DNA of 64,000 nt, from the NCBI RefSeq assembly GCF_963678975.1, contig NC_089274.1, forward strand, positions 8,338,143 to 8,402,142, read 5' to 3'. This DNA comes from Dysidea avara. Lineage: Eukaryota; Porifera; Demospongiae; Dictyoceratida; Dysideidae. How positions within the stretch are numbered: the stretch's first letter is position 1; every line of letters begins with the position of its first letter. Of the stretch, positions 32,301 through 47,500 are shown piece after piece. Both the position numbers and the translations under genes were made by a program. The notes under the pieces are model-generated. The model was not told where the DNA came from and did not search any database. It saw only the letters and a list, made by a program, of their open reading frames with translations.

Positions 32301-35300
32301 ACTACACTAGGACAATCACACAGGAGATCTATACCAAGTGACACATCACAGCATATTTGATCACTACAGTAGAGCCTTGAAATTAGTTCAACCACAGTGA
32401 TCATTCTATTAGAGTATTAATTTTTGTTCGCTGTGTATAACAGTATTCTTATACTTTCTGCATTCCATACACACTTTTAGAGTGACAATCTTTTTAGGCC
32501 ATCCAAACACCACATCAGTCCCGGTGAGTCAGTTTAGTTCAAATAAAAGTAGCTAAATATCCGAGCCCTTACTTCTTACCGAGATATGTACGCACATTAA
32601 AACGGTAGTGTCCCTAAGTAACTAACTACTCAAGTTTGTCAATGTACAAATCTCCATAATTTCTAAGCCCACTTCTAGAGACACTGCGGCTTCATTAATA
32701 GTAAAAGAAATCAATTTACCGTATAGCAGGATTTATTAGCGAGGATTTAATTATAGCGAAAGACCCCAATCGCTATAATTAAAAATCGCAACTATTTTGT
32801 AATGTGAGATATAACAATCGCATGACTTAATTACGTGCATCACGCGATCTGCCTCGTGTTTCAGAGTAGTGATCAGATGTCAATTCTGAACTACTTTTCT
32901 AGAAAGAAAGGATCATTACCCACTCCGAATGGTGCACTGTCTCGCTCAACTGCGATTGTTGTGGCAAACCGTGAAGTTGAATTTGTGCTGCCACAATCCA
33001 GCCAGAAACGGAAGCAAAAATTCAAGGGTAACAATGTCTACGATGCGACATTACGAGCAGAAATGGGGAAAATGACATGTCAAATCGGGCCGACGGAAGC
33101 TGCCAGAAAATTTTCAGCTAAGCTTGGTACACCTGTCAATGAGAGCACGATGAGAGGTCTAAAGAAAGCCTATACTGCTGAGCGTCAACAGAAGCGACGA
33201 AGAGAAGAAGACGACCTGACAGTGACCACTTTGCTGTTGAAGAAGCAATGAAGGCCAATTTTACTGGGCAAAACCCTTGACACAACAGTCCAGGACTACA
33301 TTTTGAAGTTGAGAGAGAATGGGTGTCCTGTCAATACACATGTTACTATAGCAGCAGCAGCAAAAGGTCTAGCCCGAGTGATGGAACCAAGTAGACTATC
33401 CAAGAATGGGGGCCTGCAATTTTATCTGTATCGTGGGCAAAGTCTCTTTTGAAGAGAATGGACTTTACAAAGAGAAGAGGCTCAACCAAAACTGGCATGG
33501 CACCAGATGACTTAGAAAGTGCCAAGAAAACATTCATTTCAGAAGTACTGGAAATTGTTGCCCTGAACGATATTCCTGGTGAGCTGATCTTCAACTGGGA
33601 CCAAACGGGGATTAACCTGGTTCCTGGTGCATTGTGGACCATGGACAAAAGGGAGAAAAAACGAATTGACATTTCAGGATTTAAGGATAAAAGAAAAATT
33701 ACTGCCATCATGTGTGGGAGCTTCATGGGTGAAGTTTTACCTCCACAACTGATTTATGGAGGCAAATCGGATAGGTGTCACCCTCCATTTGATTTTCCAC
33801 ATGACTGGTGATAAATTATAGCTCAAAACACTGGTCCAATGAGGGAACAATGCTGGAATATTTACAAAAAGTGATTGTCCCATTTGTAGACCGTGTCCGC
33901 CAAGATTTGGGACTAGAGGATGACCAACCAGCATTAGCTATCTTCAATCATTTTAAGGCCAGATGACTGAGCGTGTCACACAGGAAATAGAGGAAAACAA
34001 TATTCATTCGGTGATCATACCGGTTAACTGCACTGGGGACATACAACCAATGGACATTTTCGTAAACAAGGTTGTGATGTCGTTTTAGCAGGCTAAGTTT
34101 AGCGGATGGTATTCTGATGAACTTTCCGAGAAATTTATCAATGGCGATGATGATGATCCTGTGGACATCTCTTCAGCAAGAATGAAATGTGTAGGAGCAC
34201 ACTGAGCTGATCAAGCACCTACAGGACAACCCACAAATAGTCATTAATGGATTTAAGATTCATCGAGGGCTTGGTTTACTAGATGAAGATGAAGATACAT
34301 TAAGGTACTCCTGTGACGAGGACAATGAAGATGATGAGTCATCTGATGGATCTGAAGTTGAGATGGATCCACCTATACCATGTATCTGATGTGTTCACTG
34401 ACAGTGACTGCGAAGGTCAATTATCACCAGTAGAATGATAGCCACTACTAGTGAGATATTTGAATTGTGCTAAAAAGCTATTGTTAAACAATGATTCATT
34501 TTAACATGTATACATGTACAAGGTCAATGTCAATTTAAAAATCATACAGTGAATTTAAAGCTGAGAAGTGAAATACAATATTACAGTTTCTCCTTTATTA
34601 GGCATCTTATTTTCAACTTGTAACCCACCCTGGGATAAATCCCCAGAATATCTACGTGGACCACTCACAATGCACAATATTGTGCCACTTCTTAAAATGA
34701 ACATGCTACACAGCCGTGATATTTTACGAGGTAAGTGACCAACAACTTGTGAACCGTTCATTACTGCAACTGCGTATCGGTCAGCAGCATTCGTCACCTC
34801 TCTTTCACATGACAGTTCTTCTCCTATTGATGCGGTCCACACAGCATTGTAAATATGGTATCCACGAATGCTTGAACGAATGCTTGAACGAATGCTTGAA
34901 CGAATACTCAAAGTCATTTCACCACGAGCCTCAGCATCACCCATCGAATCTTTCTTTGTACCTTTCTTTTTGGCACTTGTACTGCGTTAATTATTTGCAC
35001 GCGTGTTCAAATAATGCACAGGATTTAAATTTAGCGATTTCTCCATTTCGCTAAAATTAGTGTAGCTAAAATTTTTCCGCGTCGAATTTCGGATGTTATA
35101 AAAACCCGCTATACGGTATTTCTTGTTAGGCACAAATGGCACTTCTTTTTGAGAGTACAATGAATTAAAACAAATCTGCAAATGGGAAACATGCACTATT
35201 TTCTCGTTCAAACGAAGCAAGGAAATATTGCAGTGGTTTACAGGTTGCCAAACATTATCACTCTATTGCATGGTCATTTTCCCAAGCTCCCAGTTACAGA

Positions 35301-36890
35301 ACAAGGATACCTTAGCATGGTCCTATGTTAAGGTGTACATGTCAGTACATATCTCTCATACCATACTGTACTATATAGTAATGCACCTATCAATGTAATC
35401 CCCGACTACCACTGATATGGGCTGAGGTGGGGGAAGGTGGGGATTTACATCACTGAAAATTACAATTCCCCACCTACTGGGGAAGTACTGGCGATGCAAA
35501 CTCCGACCAAGTCTCGAACTGCAAACCCTGGGTATAGATATACTAACCCCAGGTACGGGATTGGAACGAGTGGCGCGCCTCAATAGTTCTGTTGTCACAC
35601 TCCGTGTCCAGTGAATTTAAAGAATTTGACACCTTTGCCTGTCTTTAGAAGTCATGCTCAACTGTTTCAGCAGGTTTTAAACAGTTCTTGTAAGTTGCTG
35701 AGTTTAAATAGACCATCACTTTCCAGTAGTACTCCTTTGCGTGACTTTTTCAATGCGAGTTTCAGTGGGACAACAAGAAATGGCTGTAAGGTGAGTTGTA
35801 CATTTTTCCCGCTTGTACCGCCTCACTGGATTAATCTACGAGGTGTCTGTTTCGTTTAAACAGTATTTCTATGTTTCTAGTTTTGCATAAGGAAATAGTT
35901 AGTGCGTTTCTAATCTGTTCTTGTCTGTTGTAAAGTGATATTACAAGTTTTCTAAAATTGCATATTATATCGCCTTAAATAAGACAAGAACTAGCAATGA
36001 TAGCGCACTGGCTACTTCCTCATGCAAAACTATAGGCCTTGAACTACTGTTTAAGCGAAACAGACACCTTGTAGACTAATCCAGTGAGGTAGTACAAGCA
36101 GACAAATTTGACACTCACCTTAACAGCCATTCCTTATTTTTCCATTGATAAGTCGTGCAAAAGAGTACTACTGTGAAATGAGACGGCCTATTTAAACCCA
36201 GCAACATAGAAGAACCATTCCTCAGAACGCTTCAGTACGATTTCTAAGACTGGCAAAAAAAAATGTATTTGAAAACTAATCTGACTAGGAGTGTAGGTGT
36301 TAATTAATTAATTGGTGAGAAATGTGGCCATTTCCAATCCCGTACCTGGGGTTAGTATATCTATGCCCTGGGAATACTGGGAATTTATACGGTCGTGTGG
36401 TAGTGATGAGTTAGTTCAAGTGGATTCTAGTATGAATGTAGTAACTATAGCACCTGAGACACTCCTTTCTAAACTGAAAGCACACACCTTTGCTGTCTGA
36501 GTGAATTTCTTTAGTGAAGACAAATCCCGGGAAATTTAGCGATCAATTCCTACACCATCCGTCCGTATCAGTGGTAGTCGGGTATTACATCGATAGGTGC
36601 ATAACAAACTCACCTAGCCTATAATGTATTTGTCCTCTATTGTAATACGCGACGGCGAAGTTGTTGTCTAGTTTAATAGCATTGCTGTAGTCCTCAATTG
36701 CTTCGTCAAAGTCCACCCGAAGATATTTGATTTGGCCTCTGTTGTTGAACGCTTCAGCAACCATCTTCGCCAAGTTTTCGTGGCCTGAGTTCTCTTCAAT
36801 TGATTTCGTATAAAGTTCGAACGCTTCATCTAATTGTCCATTTGAACAGAGTTCTTCACAATGTCTTAGGTCCCTTTCTACTTCAGCCAT
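29400..36890 (-). CDS. TTC32: TTC32 orthologue (tetratricopeptide repeat protein 32), two exons
   Basis: Exon 1 is 36890-36614 and exon 2 is 29542-29400, giving 139 residues; the junction splits a Gly codon with GT/AG ends. TPR helices are clear: LCSNGQLDEAFELYTKSIEE (about 15-34), the TTC32-typical NNRGQIKYLRVDFDEAIEDY (49-68), AIKLDNNFAVAYYNRGQIHY (71-90), then across the junction RLGRYKLAEVDLQRALELKP (91-110). Human TTC32, as remembered, has the same order and a similar length (about 150 residues). Its role is a small TPR adaptor whose partners are poorly known. The single intron is 7.07 kb and holds an inverted-repeat MITE, a pogo-type transposon and a foldback element that ends about ten bases from the donor. 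Upstream lies ABHD1/3 on the same strand, 148 bases away. Confidence 0.93.
29546..30020. other. TTC32 intron, proximal part
   Basis: No gene or clear element recognised in this part of the intron. Confidence 0.4.
30024..30288. mobile_element. MITE with about 36-base terminal inverted repeats
   Basis: The left end GTGACCAGGCCTGCGAAAAC continues AGGGCATGTGGGCACA. The right end mirrors it (TGTGCCCACATGCCCTATTT, then TCGCAGGCCCAGTCAC) with three or four mismatches. There is no coding sequence. The flanks share ACAAATGTG-like words, so the duplication is not cleanly defined. Confidence 0.7.
30289..32718. other. TTC32 intron, middle part
   Basis: AT-rich sequence without a recognised gene. It contains TACTCCAATAGAGTAGTCAC near 31658 and TCTATTAGAGTATT near 32405, copies of the dispersed motif. 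Short frames around 31000-31400 show no family signature. Confidence 0.4.
32877..34438 (+). pseudogene. pogo/Tigger-like DDE transposase, frameshifted
   Basis: The first segment (ATG at 32877) opens MSILNYFSRKKGSLPTPNGA and includes a helix-turn-helix-like part (EMGKMTCQIGPTEAARKFSA). After a frame change near 33240 the reading continues in other frames. The stretch 33449-33811 has LIFNWDQTGINLVPGALWTM, the first catalytic Asp region of DDE_1 transposases, and LPPQLIYGGKSDRCHPPFDF. A later stretch (about 33925-34080) reads LAIFNHFKARMTERVTQEIE, with Asn where the second catalytic Asp is expected, and VNCTGDIQPMDIFVNKVVMS followed by a stop. Several frame breaks and the Asp change make it inactive. 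Confidence 0.8.
34555..34944 (-). CDS. HIRAN-domain protein encoded inside the pogo-type element
   Basis: A 129-residue frame on the minus strand. A short N-terminus leads into four SIRS repeats made by a 12-base tandem repeat (about 34866-34906), then RGYHIYNAVWTASIGEELSC, EREVTNAADRYAVAVMNGSQ, VVGHLPRKISRLCSMFI and a basic/acidic tail. The pattern of a G-x-H/Y start, an N-x-x-D-x-x-A-V-A-V block and V-V-G-H-L-P-R is that of HIRAN domains, which in HLTF bind the 3'-hydroxyl end of single-stranded DNA. The frame extends further upstream after one stop codon: a Met at about 35047 opens MEKSLNLNPVHYLNTRANN, which is in phase with the HIRAN ORF, so the original protein may have been longer. No transposase function is implied by the domain itself. 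An alternative reading is a host HIRAN gene captured by the element. Confidence 0.65.
   Translation of the reverse strand: MGDAEARGEMTLSIRSSIRSSIRSSIRGYHIYNAVWTASIGEELSCEREVTNAADRYAVAVMNGSQVVGHLPRKISRLCSMFILRSGTILCIVSGPRRYSGDLSQGGLQVENKMPNKGETVILYFTSQL
35119..35381. other. TTC32 intron between two transposons
   Basis: A short spacer of about 260 bases; no feature recognised. Confidence 0.4.
35382..36601. mobile_element. 1.2-kb foldback element, PIF/Harbinger-like ends, beside the TTC32 splice donor
   Basis: The ends are TGCACCTATCAATGTAATCC and GGATTACA-like inverse ending CGATAGGTGCA. TAA flanks both (35379-35381 and 36602-36604). The whole element is a large imperfect palindrome. CCCTGGGTATAGATATACTA then ACCCCAGGTACGGGATTGGA (about 35526-35563) is mirrored near 36335-36372. 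TCACTGGATTAATCTACGAG (about 35822) is mirrored by GTAGACTAATCCAGTGAGG (36070-36090). The arms meet near 35990. It shares its termini with the 318-base element at 6599-6916. It ends about ten bases before the TTC32 donor GT. Confidence 0.85.
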
Positions 36891-36917
36891 CCTTCCGAAA
36901 AATTAATACAACACGCG

Positions 36918-36923
36918 TTTATT
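36918..36923 (-). terminator. possible polyadenylation signal of ABHD1/3 within the TTC32 upstream region
   Basis: TTTATT (AATAAA on the minus strand) lies 116 bases past the ABHD1/3 stop and only 28 bases before the TTC32 start codon, so the two transcription units are almost fused. Confidence 0.45.
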
Positions 36924-37038
36924 AAAACTTGTACAATAATAAATTCATTTATAATTAATTTTATAGTTTATATACAATGAAAATATATTATTGCCATATA
37001 ATTGTTAAATAAAATAATATGATTGAATAAATATAGGC

Positions 37039-42316
<5,278 letters not shown>

Positions 42317-42795
42317 GTCTCTGCAGTATCTAGCTACCCTCCACTCGAGTCCACCACTGGTGTTTCGAAATAAGAAAATCTTCGTAAATTTTGTATTCTA
42401 CTTTATTGGTGAGGTGTGCAGTATTTGGAGAGAGAAGGTACCCTAGCTTGTCCTCGACCCTTGTTGTTCATGTTGTTGTGCTGTACGTTACGTTACGAAT
42501 ACATCGTGAGCAACTGTAGACGTCTGTAGTATTGCAACTATACTGTTTTATCCTATGTTCAGTTTTGCTCTAGCAATTATGTAGATTTATATTCCCCTTG
42601 TATAAATATCTATGATTAAACTTTAAAGTGTGAAGAAGATTAACTTATTGAGTTACAATGTGTATAGAAAAATGCTTGGAGCTTAATAGTGTGTATACTA
42701 TTTTTCAACTGCCCTTAAGATACTATTTATATATTTTGTACTTTTCTTGCCACACTTGAGGGGTACTATACTGCCCCATCTGTGGTAGTGTGTGT
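42317..42795. promoter_or_regulatory. divergent promoter region between ABHD1/3 and ERGIC2 (ABHD side)
   Basis: ABHD1/3 (start 42316, minus) and ERGIC2 (start 43360, plus) are head-to-head with 1.04 kb between start codons, about half of which is a hAT-type insertion. No TATA box position is asserted. The ancestral intergenic distance without the element would be about 530 bases. Confidence 0.4.
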
Positions 42796-42803
42796 CCGAG
42801 GAT

Positions 42804-43310
42804 CAGTGTTGGGCAAGTTACTTTGTAAAAGTAACTAGTTACATATTACATATTACTTGCAACTGAACTATTTAGTTACAGTTACATATTACCCATAAAA
42901 TAAAGTAACTGTAATAATATTACATATTATATTACTCTATATCCACATCCTTAAGCTGTCACGTGTGAAACTACCACCTTATCACGTGACATGATTACGT
43001 TGTTGGACAATATTCAAATCTTGGTTATAAGTAAGAAGCTGGTGAATAAGCTTCATTCAGTAGGCCTCGTTACTTTGTTGTGGCTAGGCGTTACTCAGTG
43101 GATAACTAACGAGATTGGTAACTTCGTTACTTGTAGTAATAATATTACGTAATATTAGACTCGTTACAGTAACTATATTACTTAGGTAACGCATTACATT
43201 TGTAAGTAAAGTAACTTGCATTATATTACCTGTTTTTATAGTGTATTTCGTTATATTACTTAGTTACCACAAAAGTAATAATATTACGTAACGCGTTACT
43301 CCAAACACTG
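42804..43310. mobile_element. hAT-type MITE (507 bases) with 8-base duplication in the ABHD/ERGIC2 promoter region
   Basis: It starts CAGTGTTGGGCAAGTTACTT and ends CGCGTTACTCCAAACACTG. CCGAGGAT flanks both ends exactly (42796-42803 and 43311-43318). The interior is rich in GTAAC/GTTAC/AATATTA words. A second copy of the family, inverted and interrupted, lies at 58842-61327. Confidence 0.92.
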
Positions 43311-43359
43311 CCGAGGATTCACCTCATTCAATGTATGTAATATTTTGTAGGTTTAAGAG

Positions 43360-44415
43360 ATGAGAAGACGTGGAGGGGCTTTAAAGATTGTTAAGGAACT
43401 CGATGCATTCACCAAGGTGCCAGAGGACTACCAACGCACCACGGCCAGTGGAGGCACCTTCTCCATCATCTCAATATCAGCCATTCTAATCCTAGTGTTC
43501 TCCGAGTTCCTGTACTATCGATCCACTGTTATGAAATATGAGTACTCTGTGGATGTTGATATGTTGTCTTCTCTTGAACTAGAGGTGGATATGACGATTG
43601 CTATGTCATGTCAGTATCTGGGAGCAGATATTGTTGATTTAGCTGGTGAGAGTGTCCCCAGTAACTTTTTGACGATGGCTGATACTACTTTTGAACTGTC
43701 CAACGAGCAGAAGCAGTGGTTTGAGACCAGGAATGCTGTTCTATCAAGCATTAAAGATTACCGATCATTGAATGATTTAGTTATGTTGGAATCGATAACA
43801 TCTACCCCTTTTCCACAGACAGATATGTCTGATGGTTCTACTGACAGCTGTAGACTAGTTGGGAAAACAAGCTTGAAAAAAGTTGCTGGGAATTTCCATA
43901 TCACGGCTGGGAAATCTATCACTCATGCGAGGGGCCATTCACATTTGAATGCATTTATTCCACTCGATGCATACAACTTCTCTCACCGTATTGACAAGTT
44001 TGCATTTGGTGCCTCTGTTCCAGGTTCCATCAATCCCCTAGATGGGACCTTATATGTGACAGATGAACGAGCTAGGATATTCCAATATTTCATGCAAGTG
44101 GTCCCAACAGAGTATGAAACTTTATCCAGACACCAGAAGACTCACCAATACTCAGTAACAGATAGAATTAGAACACTGGATCATAGCAAGGGGAGCCATG
44201 GTGTACCAGGTATCTTTTTCAAATATGATCTATCCGCTGTTTCTGTGAAGATAGTTGAAGAAAGGCGACCATTTTGGCAGTTTCTGGTACGACTTTGCGG
44301 CATAGTAGGTGGTGTCTTTGCTACTTCAGGTATGATCCATTTGTTGGTAGGAGCAGTGTTTGACTTATTTGGCAAGAAGAATCAAACTACACAGGACACC
44401 TCAAACTCACAGTAG
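43360..44415 (+). CDS. ERGIC2: ERGIC2 (Erv41-type ER-Golgi cargo receptor), single coding exon
   Basis: 351 residues in one uninterrupted frame, near the family length. The N-terminus (LKIVKELDAFTKVPEDY) is cytosolic. Transmembrane segment 1 is at about 34-53, a large lumenal domain follows (GNFHITAGKSITHARGHSHL and the YNFSHRIDKFAFGASVPGSI region, NPLDGT, SHGVPGIFFKYDLS), and the second membrane segment is in FWQFLVRLCGIVGGVFATSG onward (about 305-335). This matches ERGIC2/Erv41, which with ERGIC3/Erv46 cycles between ER and cis-Golgi to retrieve and sort cargo. The 5' UTR shows an acceptor-like TTTTGTAG just before the start (about 43343-43350), so an untranslated exon upstream is likely. 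The coding part lacks introns although neighbours are split. It converges on DENND5, 136 bases between stops. Confidence 0.95.
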   Translation: MRRRGGALKIVKELDAFTKVPEDYQRTTASGGTFSIISISAILILVFSEFLYYRSTVMKYEYSVDVDMLSSLELEVDMTIAMSCQYLGADIVDLAGESVPSNFLTMADTTFELSNEQKQWFETRNAVLSSIKDYRSLNDLVMLESITSTPFPQTDMSDGSTDSCRLVGKTSLKKVAGNFHITAGKSITHARGHSHLNAFIPLDAYNFSHRIDKFAFGASVPGSINPLDGTLYVTDERARIFQYFMQVVPTEYETLSRHQKTHQYSVTDRIRTLDHSKGSHGVPGIFFKYDLSAVSVKIVEERRPFWQFLVRLCGIVGGVFATSGMIHLLVGAVFDLFGKKNQTTQDTSNSQ

Positions 44416-44451
44416 CAGATTTAACATGTGTATTGTTAGGTATTGAGTATT

Positions 44452-44457
44452 AATAAA
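44452..44457 (+). terminator. polyadenylation signal for ERGIC2
   Basis: AATAAA, 37 bases after the ERGIC2 stop and inside the 136-base gap to the DENND5 stop. Confidence 0.7.
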
Positions 44458-44551
44458 ATATGTTAAAAATTTCCATACAAATTTGTATTTCTGACAGGCG
44501 CACATGAATGCAAAATAAATTTGTATGATACAATTAAAATTTTTTACAAAG

Positions 44552-47500
44552 TTACAATGATCCTAGTAGCAAACTAGGCAATGGTATGTGTAATTGTAAT
44601 AGTTTGTTTAAATCTTTAATCATTACTTCACGTAGACTCTGATCTAAAAAGAATGAACCTGGAGTGTACAATTCAACAGTTGCAGAGCTGTTAGCAAACA
44701 GCTCGATCCATGTAGATAAAAATTGGTCTCTCAGTCCCACACAGATGAATATATGAAATTTTTCTACTTTTCCACTTTCCAGATCTTGTAACTTTGAGAC
44801 TACTAACTGTAATTTCTCTGCAGCTGTTTTCTCTTCATTGTGCATGCACGTGATCTTTGCTGACATTTTCTCAACTAAATCCCACACTAATGGTTTCTTA
44901 GATTTACGGTTTGTATTAGTCCCAAAGAGTAATGCTTGTTCAAGACACTGTACAAATCCTTCAGCACCTAATAGACTGTTCAATTGTTCAATATTATTAC
45001 AATTCTCTCCAGCAGTTAATCCCTGAACAGACATTGTTAATTTCTGACACAAATCATTGGATGATATAGCCTGGGTCTCTTTGATATCTTTGCTGCCTCG
45101 TCTCTTGCCACTTTCAGCAGCTGAAAAAACTGTATCAATGGAAGGTGGTCCAACCATTGGATTGTAGTTTAGTTTCTTACCCACTAGAAATCTTTCAGTA
45201 CTGCAATCCCCCTCAGCTCTGGATAGCCATTGGTTGCAGGGGAAGCGGTAGGTGTGTCCAGTTGTTATGTTCTGTAGGAACACAGAATCCACCCAAGTGC
45301 TGGGTGAAAGGCCCGAGTTATCGTGACCAATACGAACACAAGTTATGGGACCCAAATTCTGACACTTGATATCAGCAGTGTATTCACCTTTCGTAAACCA
45401 GTTGACACCAGAATTGTTGTACTCCCCAGCCAGATTACAATACAAACAAGCTGTGCTGAGCCCAAAGCGCTTTCCTTCTCCAACAATCAGTACTCTATAT
45501 AGTATGGTAGAGTCTCTAAAGCCTCTTGTGAAACATGAGAAATCTTTGGCACTCAGTGTTAACATATGAAGCAAAAACTGTTCCTTTTCGTCTTCTGTTC
45601 TGAGGAAGGCATAATCTTTGTATCTCTGATCTCGCAGTGTCTTGTTGGACAGCAATTCAACAAGGTGTTTGTATAGCACTTTCTTTTCCAGTGCTAGTCT
45701 AATAAAGGCTCTTGTACGACCCACATCAGTCTTAATCTCAGTCATCATTTTGATAGTCAATATATCATCAATAAGAGAGCATGATGGGGGACACAGTAGG
45801 GCACTTACACGCTCACGGAGCTCTGGTGATTGTAAACTCTTGCGTTTCAATTGTGCCTTAAAGTTATGAGTAGGAGTAAAAGGCCTAGCAGCTTTGTCTT
45901 TCTTTGGAGAGGTTGATCTAGCTGCCTGGGCTGGAGGTGAACTGGATGAAACTGGCTCACAATGTTTTGTGTCTGTTTCGGCATAAGCCATAAGGTGAGA
46001 CCACAGTGGAGATTTTCCATCTTTCTTTGCAATTAAACCGTGACTCCAGATACGCTCAAGTAGATCACAAAGACTAACAATCTGGGTGTTCTCTTCCACG
46101 TTACTCTTAGCATTAGGACTGCTACCAACCATGTTCTTAACACGAGCTCTGCTCTCCCTCCAAAGCTGCATAACAAATTTAGCATGTCTTTGAATCATTT
46201 GACGAGATGACCCAGCTTCATGAATAACACCAGATGATCTCCTTGTTTGCTTCTTTTCTAGTGAGCCACTTCGTTCTTGCAGTGACGGTGAAGATGACCT
46301 TTGCCTGCTAAGAGTTGCCAAATCTAGAGAAGGGAAAACCCCCTTGGGTCTATGGGAAACATTTTCTGATGGCTTGGAGATAAATGGCAGTGGTATATCA
46401 ATCATAGGAGGAGCAGTGTCTAAGGCTGGGCTACAAGGCTCATCCACACCCAAAGGTGGTTTATCAAATACTGGTGATCGTATTGATCTCTCTGTAATAG
46501 CCAACTCAATTCTGTTGTCAAACAAACGCAAATTCCTAGATGGCTCTTGCCTGAAGGAGGCTTCAATTTTTTCATCGATGAAGCCTCTAAACATCTGTGT
46601 CTCCAGAAATGCTGAGAGAAAAGGCAAGTGTTTCTCAGGCTGATCAGAAAGGAATGCAGTACGGTCAAAGTTTTGGAACTGTTCCCTGTCTCTCTTCCAT
46701 TGGTCAAAAGTCTGTTTAGGGTAGATGGTGAACTTCTCATAATCACGAAATAGCTCTACAAATTGTTGAAGGAAGACTTCTCTCATCTCTTTTATGAACA
46801 GTTCACTATTCACAACATGGTCAATTTCTTGGCTTGATAGCTTTTCTGTATCAGAGGTGATACTACTAGCTGGACTACTGACTTCTTCTTTGATGCCTGC
46901 TCGTGTGGCAATCCCAACCAACTTAGCGATCTCTTCACTTGAACTGCTTTTCATGTCTCCCTTGAAATATGACTGTAGCATGTTAATGACACCACTGTGG
47001 CCGTGTGTTGTCTGCGTTGGTGACAAAGAAACGCCTCTCAAGTCAATGCACTCAAGGTTATGTGTCTCAGCAATTTCTTGAAGTTTTCCCAACAAGCTTT
47101 CTGAGTCAGGAAAGGCGGGAAGATCCTCTGGTACATCAAGTTTGCCATGATTGAGGTCAAGCATACATAGTGATCCCTCATTGGTGATATCCAAGTCTGG
47201 ATTGAAATCAAAACTAGCCTTCAACCCCATAATGTAAGGCACAGGGGCATCCAAAAACCCATACTGAGATGCAGGCAATATCGGAACATAGACATGTGGC
47301 CAGACAAAGGGACACAACAGTGACGTCAAACACTCACAACATTCCATGAGCTCTGAATAACTAGCTGACTTAATGAGCAGCTGATGTTCCAGCAATATAC
47401 ATGTAAACACTCGGACTAACTTAGTAATTCCAATCTTCTGAATGAGAGTGAGTAAGGAATAGTCACACAATGGCAAATCATATACACCAGGCATCGTGCA

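Larger units (their letters stand above)
32719..35116 (+). mobile_element. pogo/Tigger-type DNA transposon with an antisense HIRAN ORF
   Basis: The ends are CCGTATAGCAGGATTTATTA and the inverse of CCGTATAGCGGGTTTTTATA. The dinucleotide TA flanks each end (32717-32718 and 35117-35118), as expected of the Tc1/mariner/pogo group. Subterminal words such as TAGCGAAA/TTTCGCTA occur on both sides. Inside are a decayed DDE transposase (plus strand) and an intact HIRAN-like ORF (minus strand). Length is about 2.4 kb. The element sits in the TTC32 intron, and its HIRAN ORF is on the TTC32 coding strand. Confidence 0.85.

Noticed and set aside
34987-35220. 77-codon frame overlapping the pogo element's right end
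   Set aside because: Most of it is terminal repeat and flank; only its last 19 residues may be relevant as the upstream part of the HIRAN ORF.
35611-36500. Frames of 62-82 codons inside the foldback element
   Set aside because: Mirror-image arms give related frames on both strands; no transposase motif.
44838-47081. Several plus-strand frames of 60-100 codons
   Set aside because: Shadows of the DENND5 coding frame on the opposite strand.
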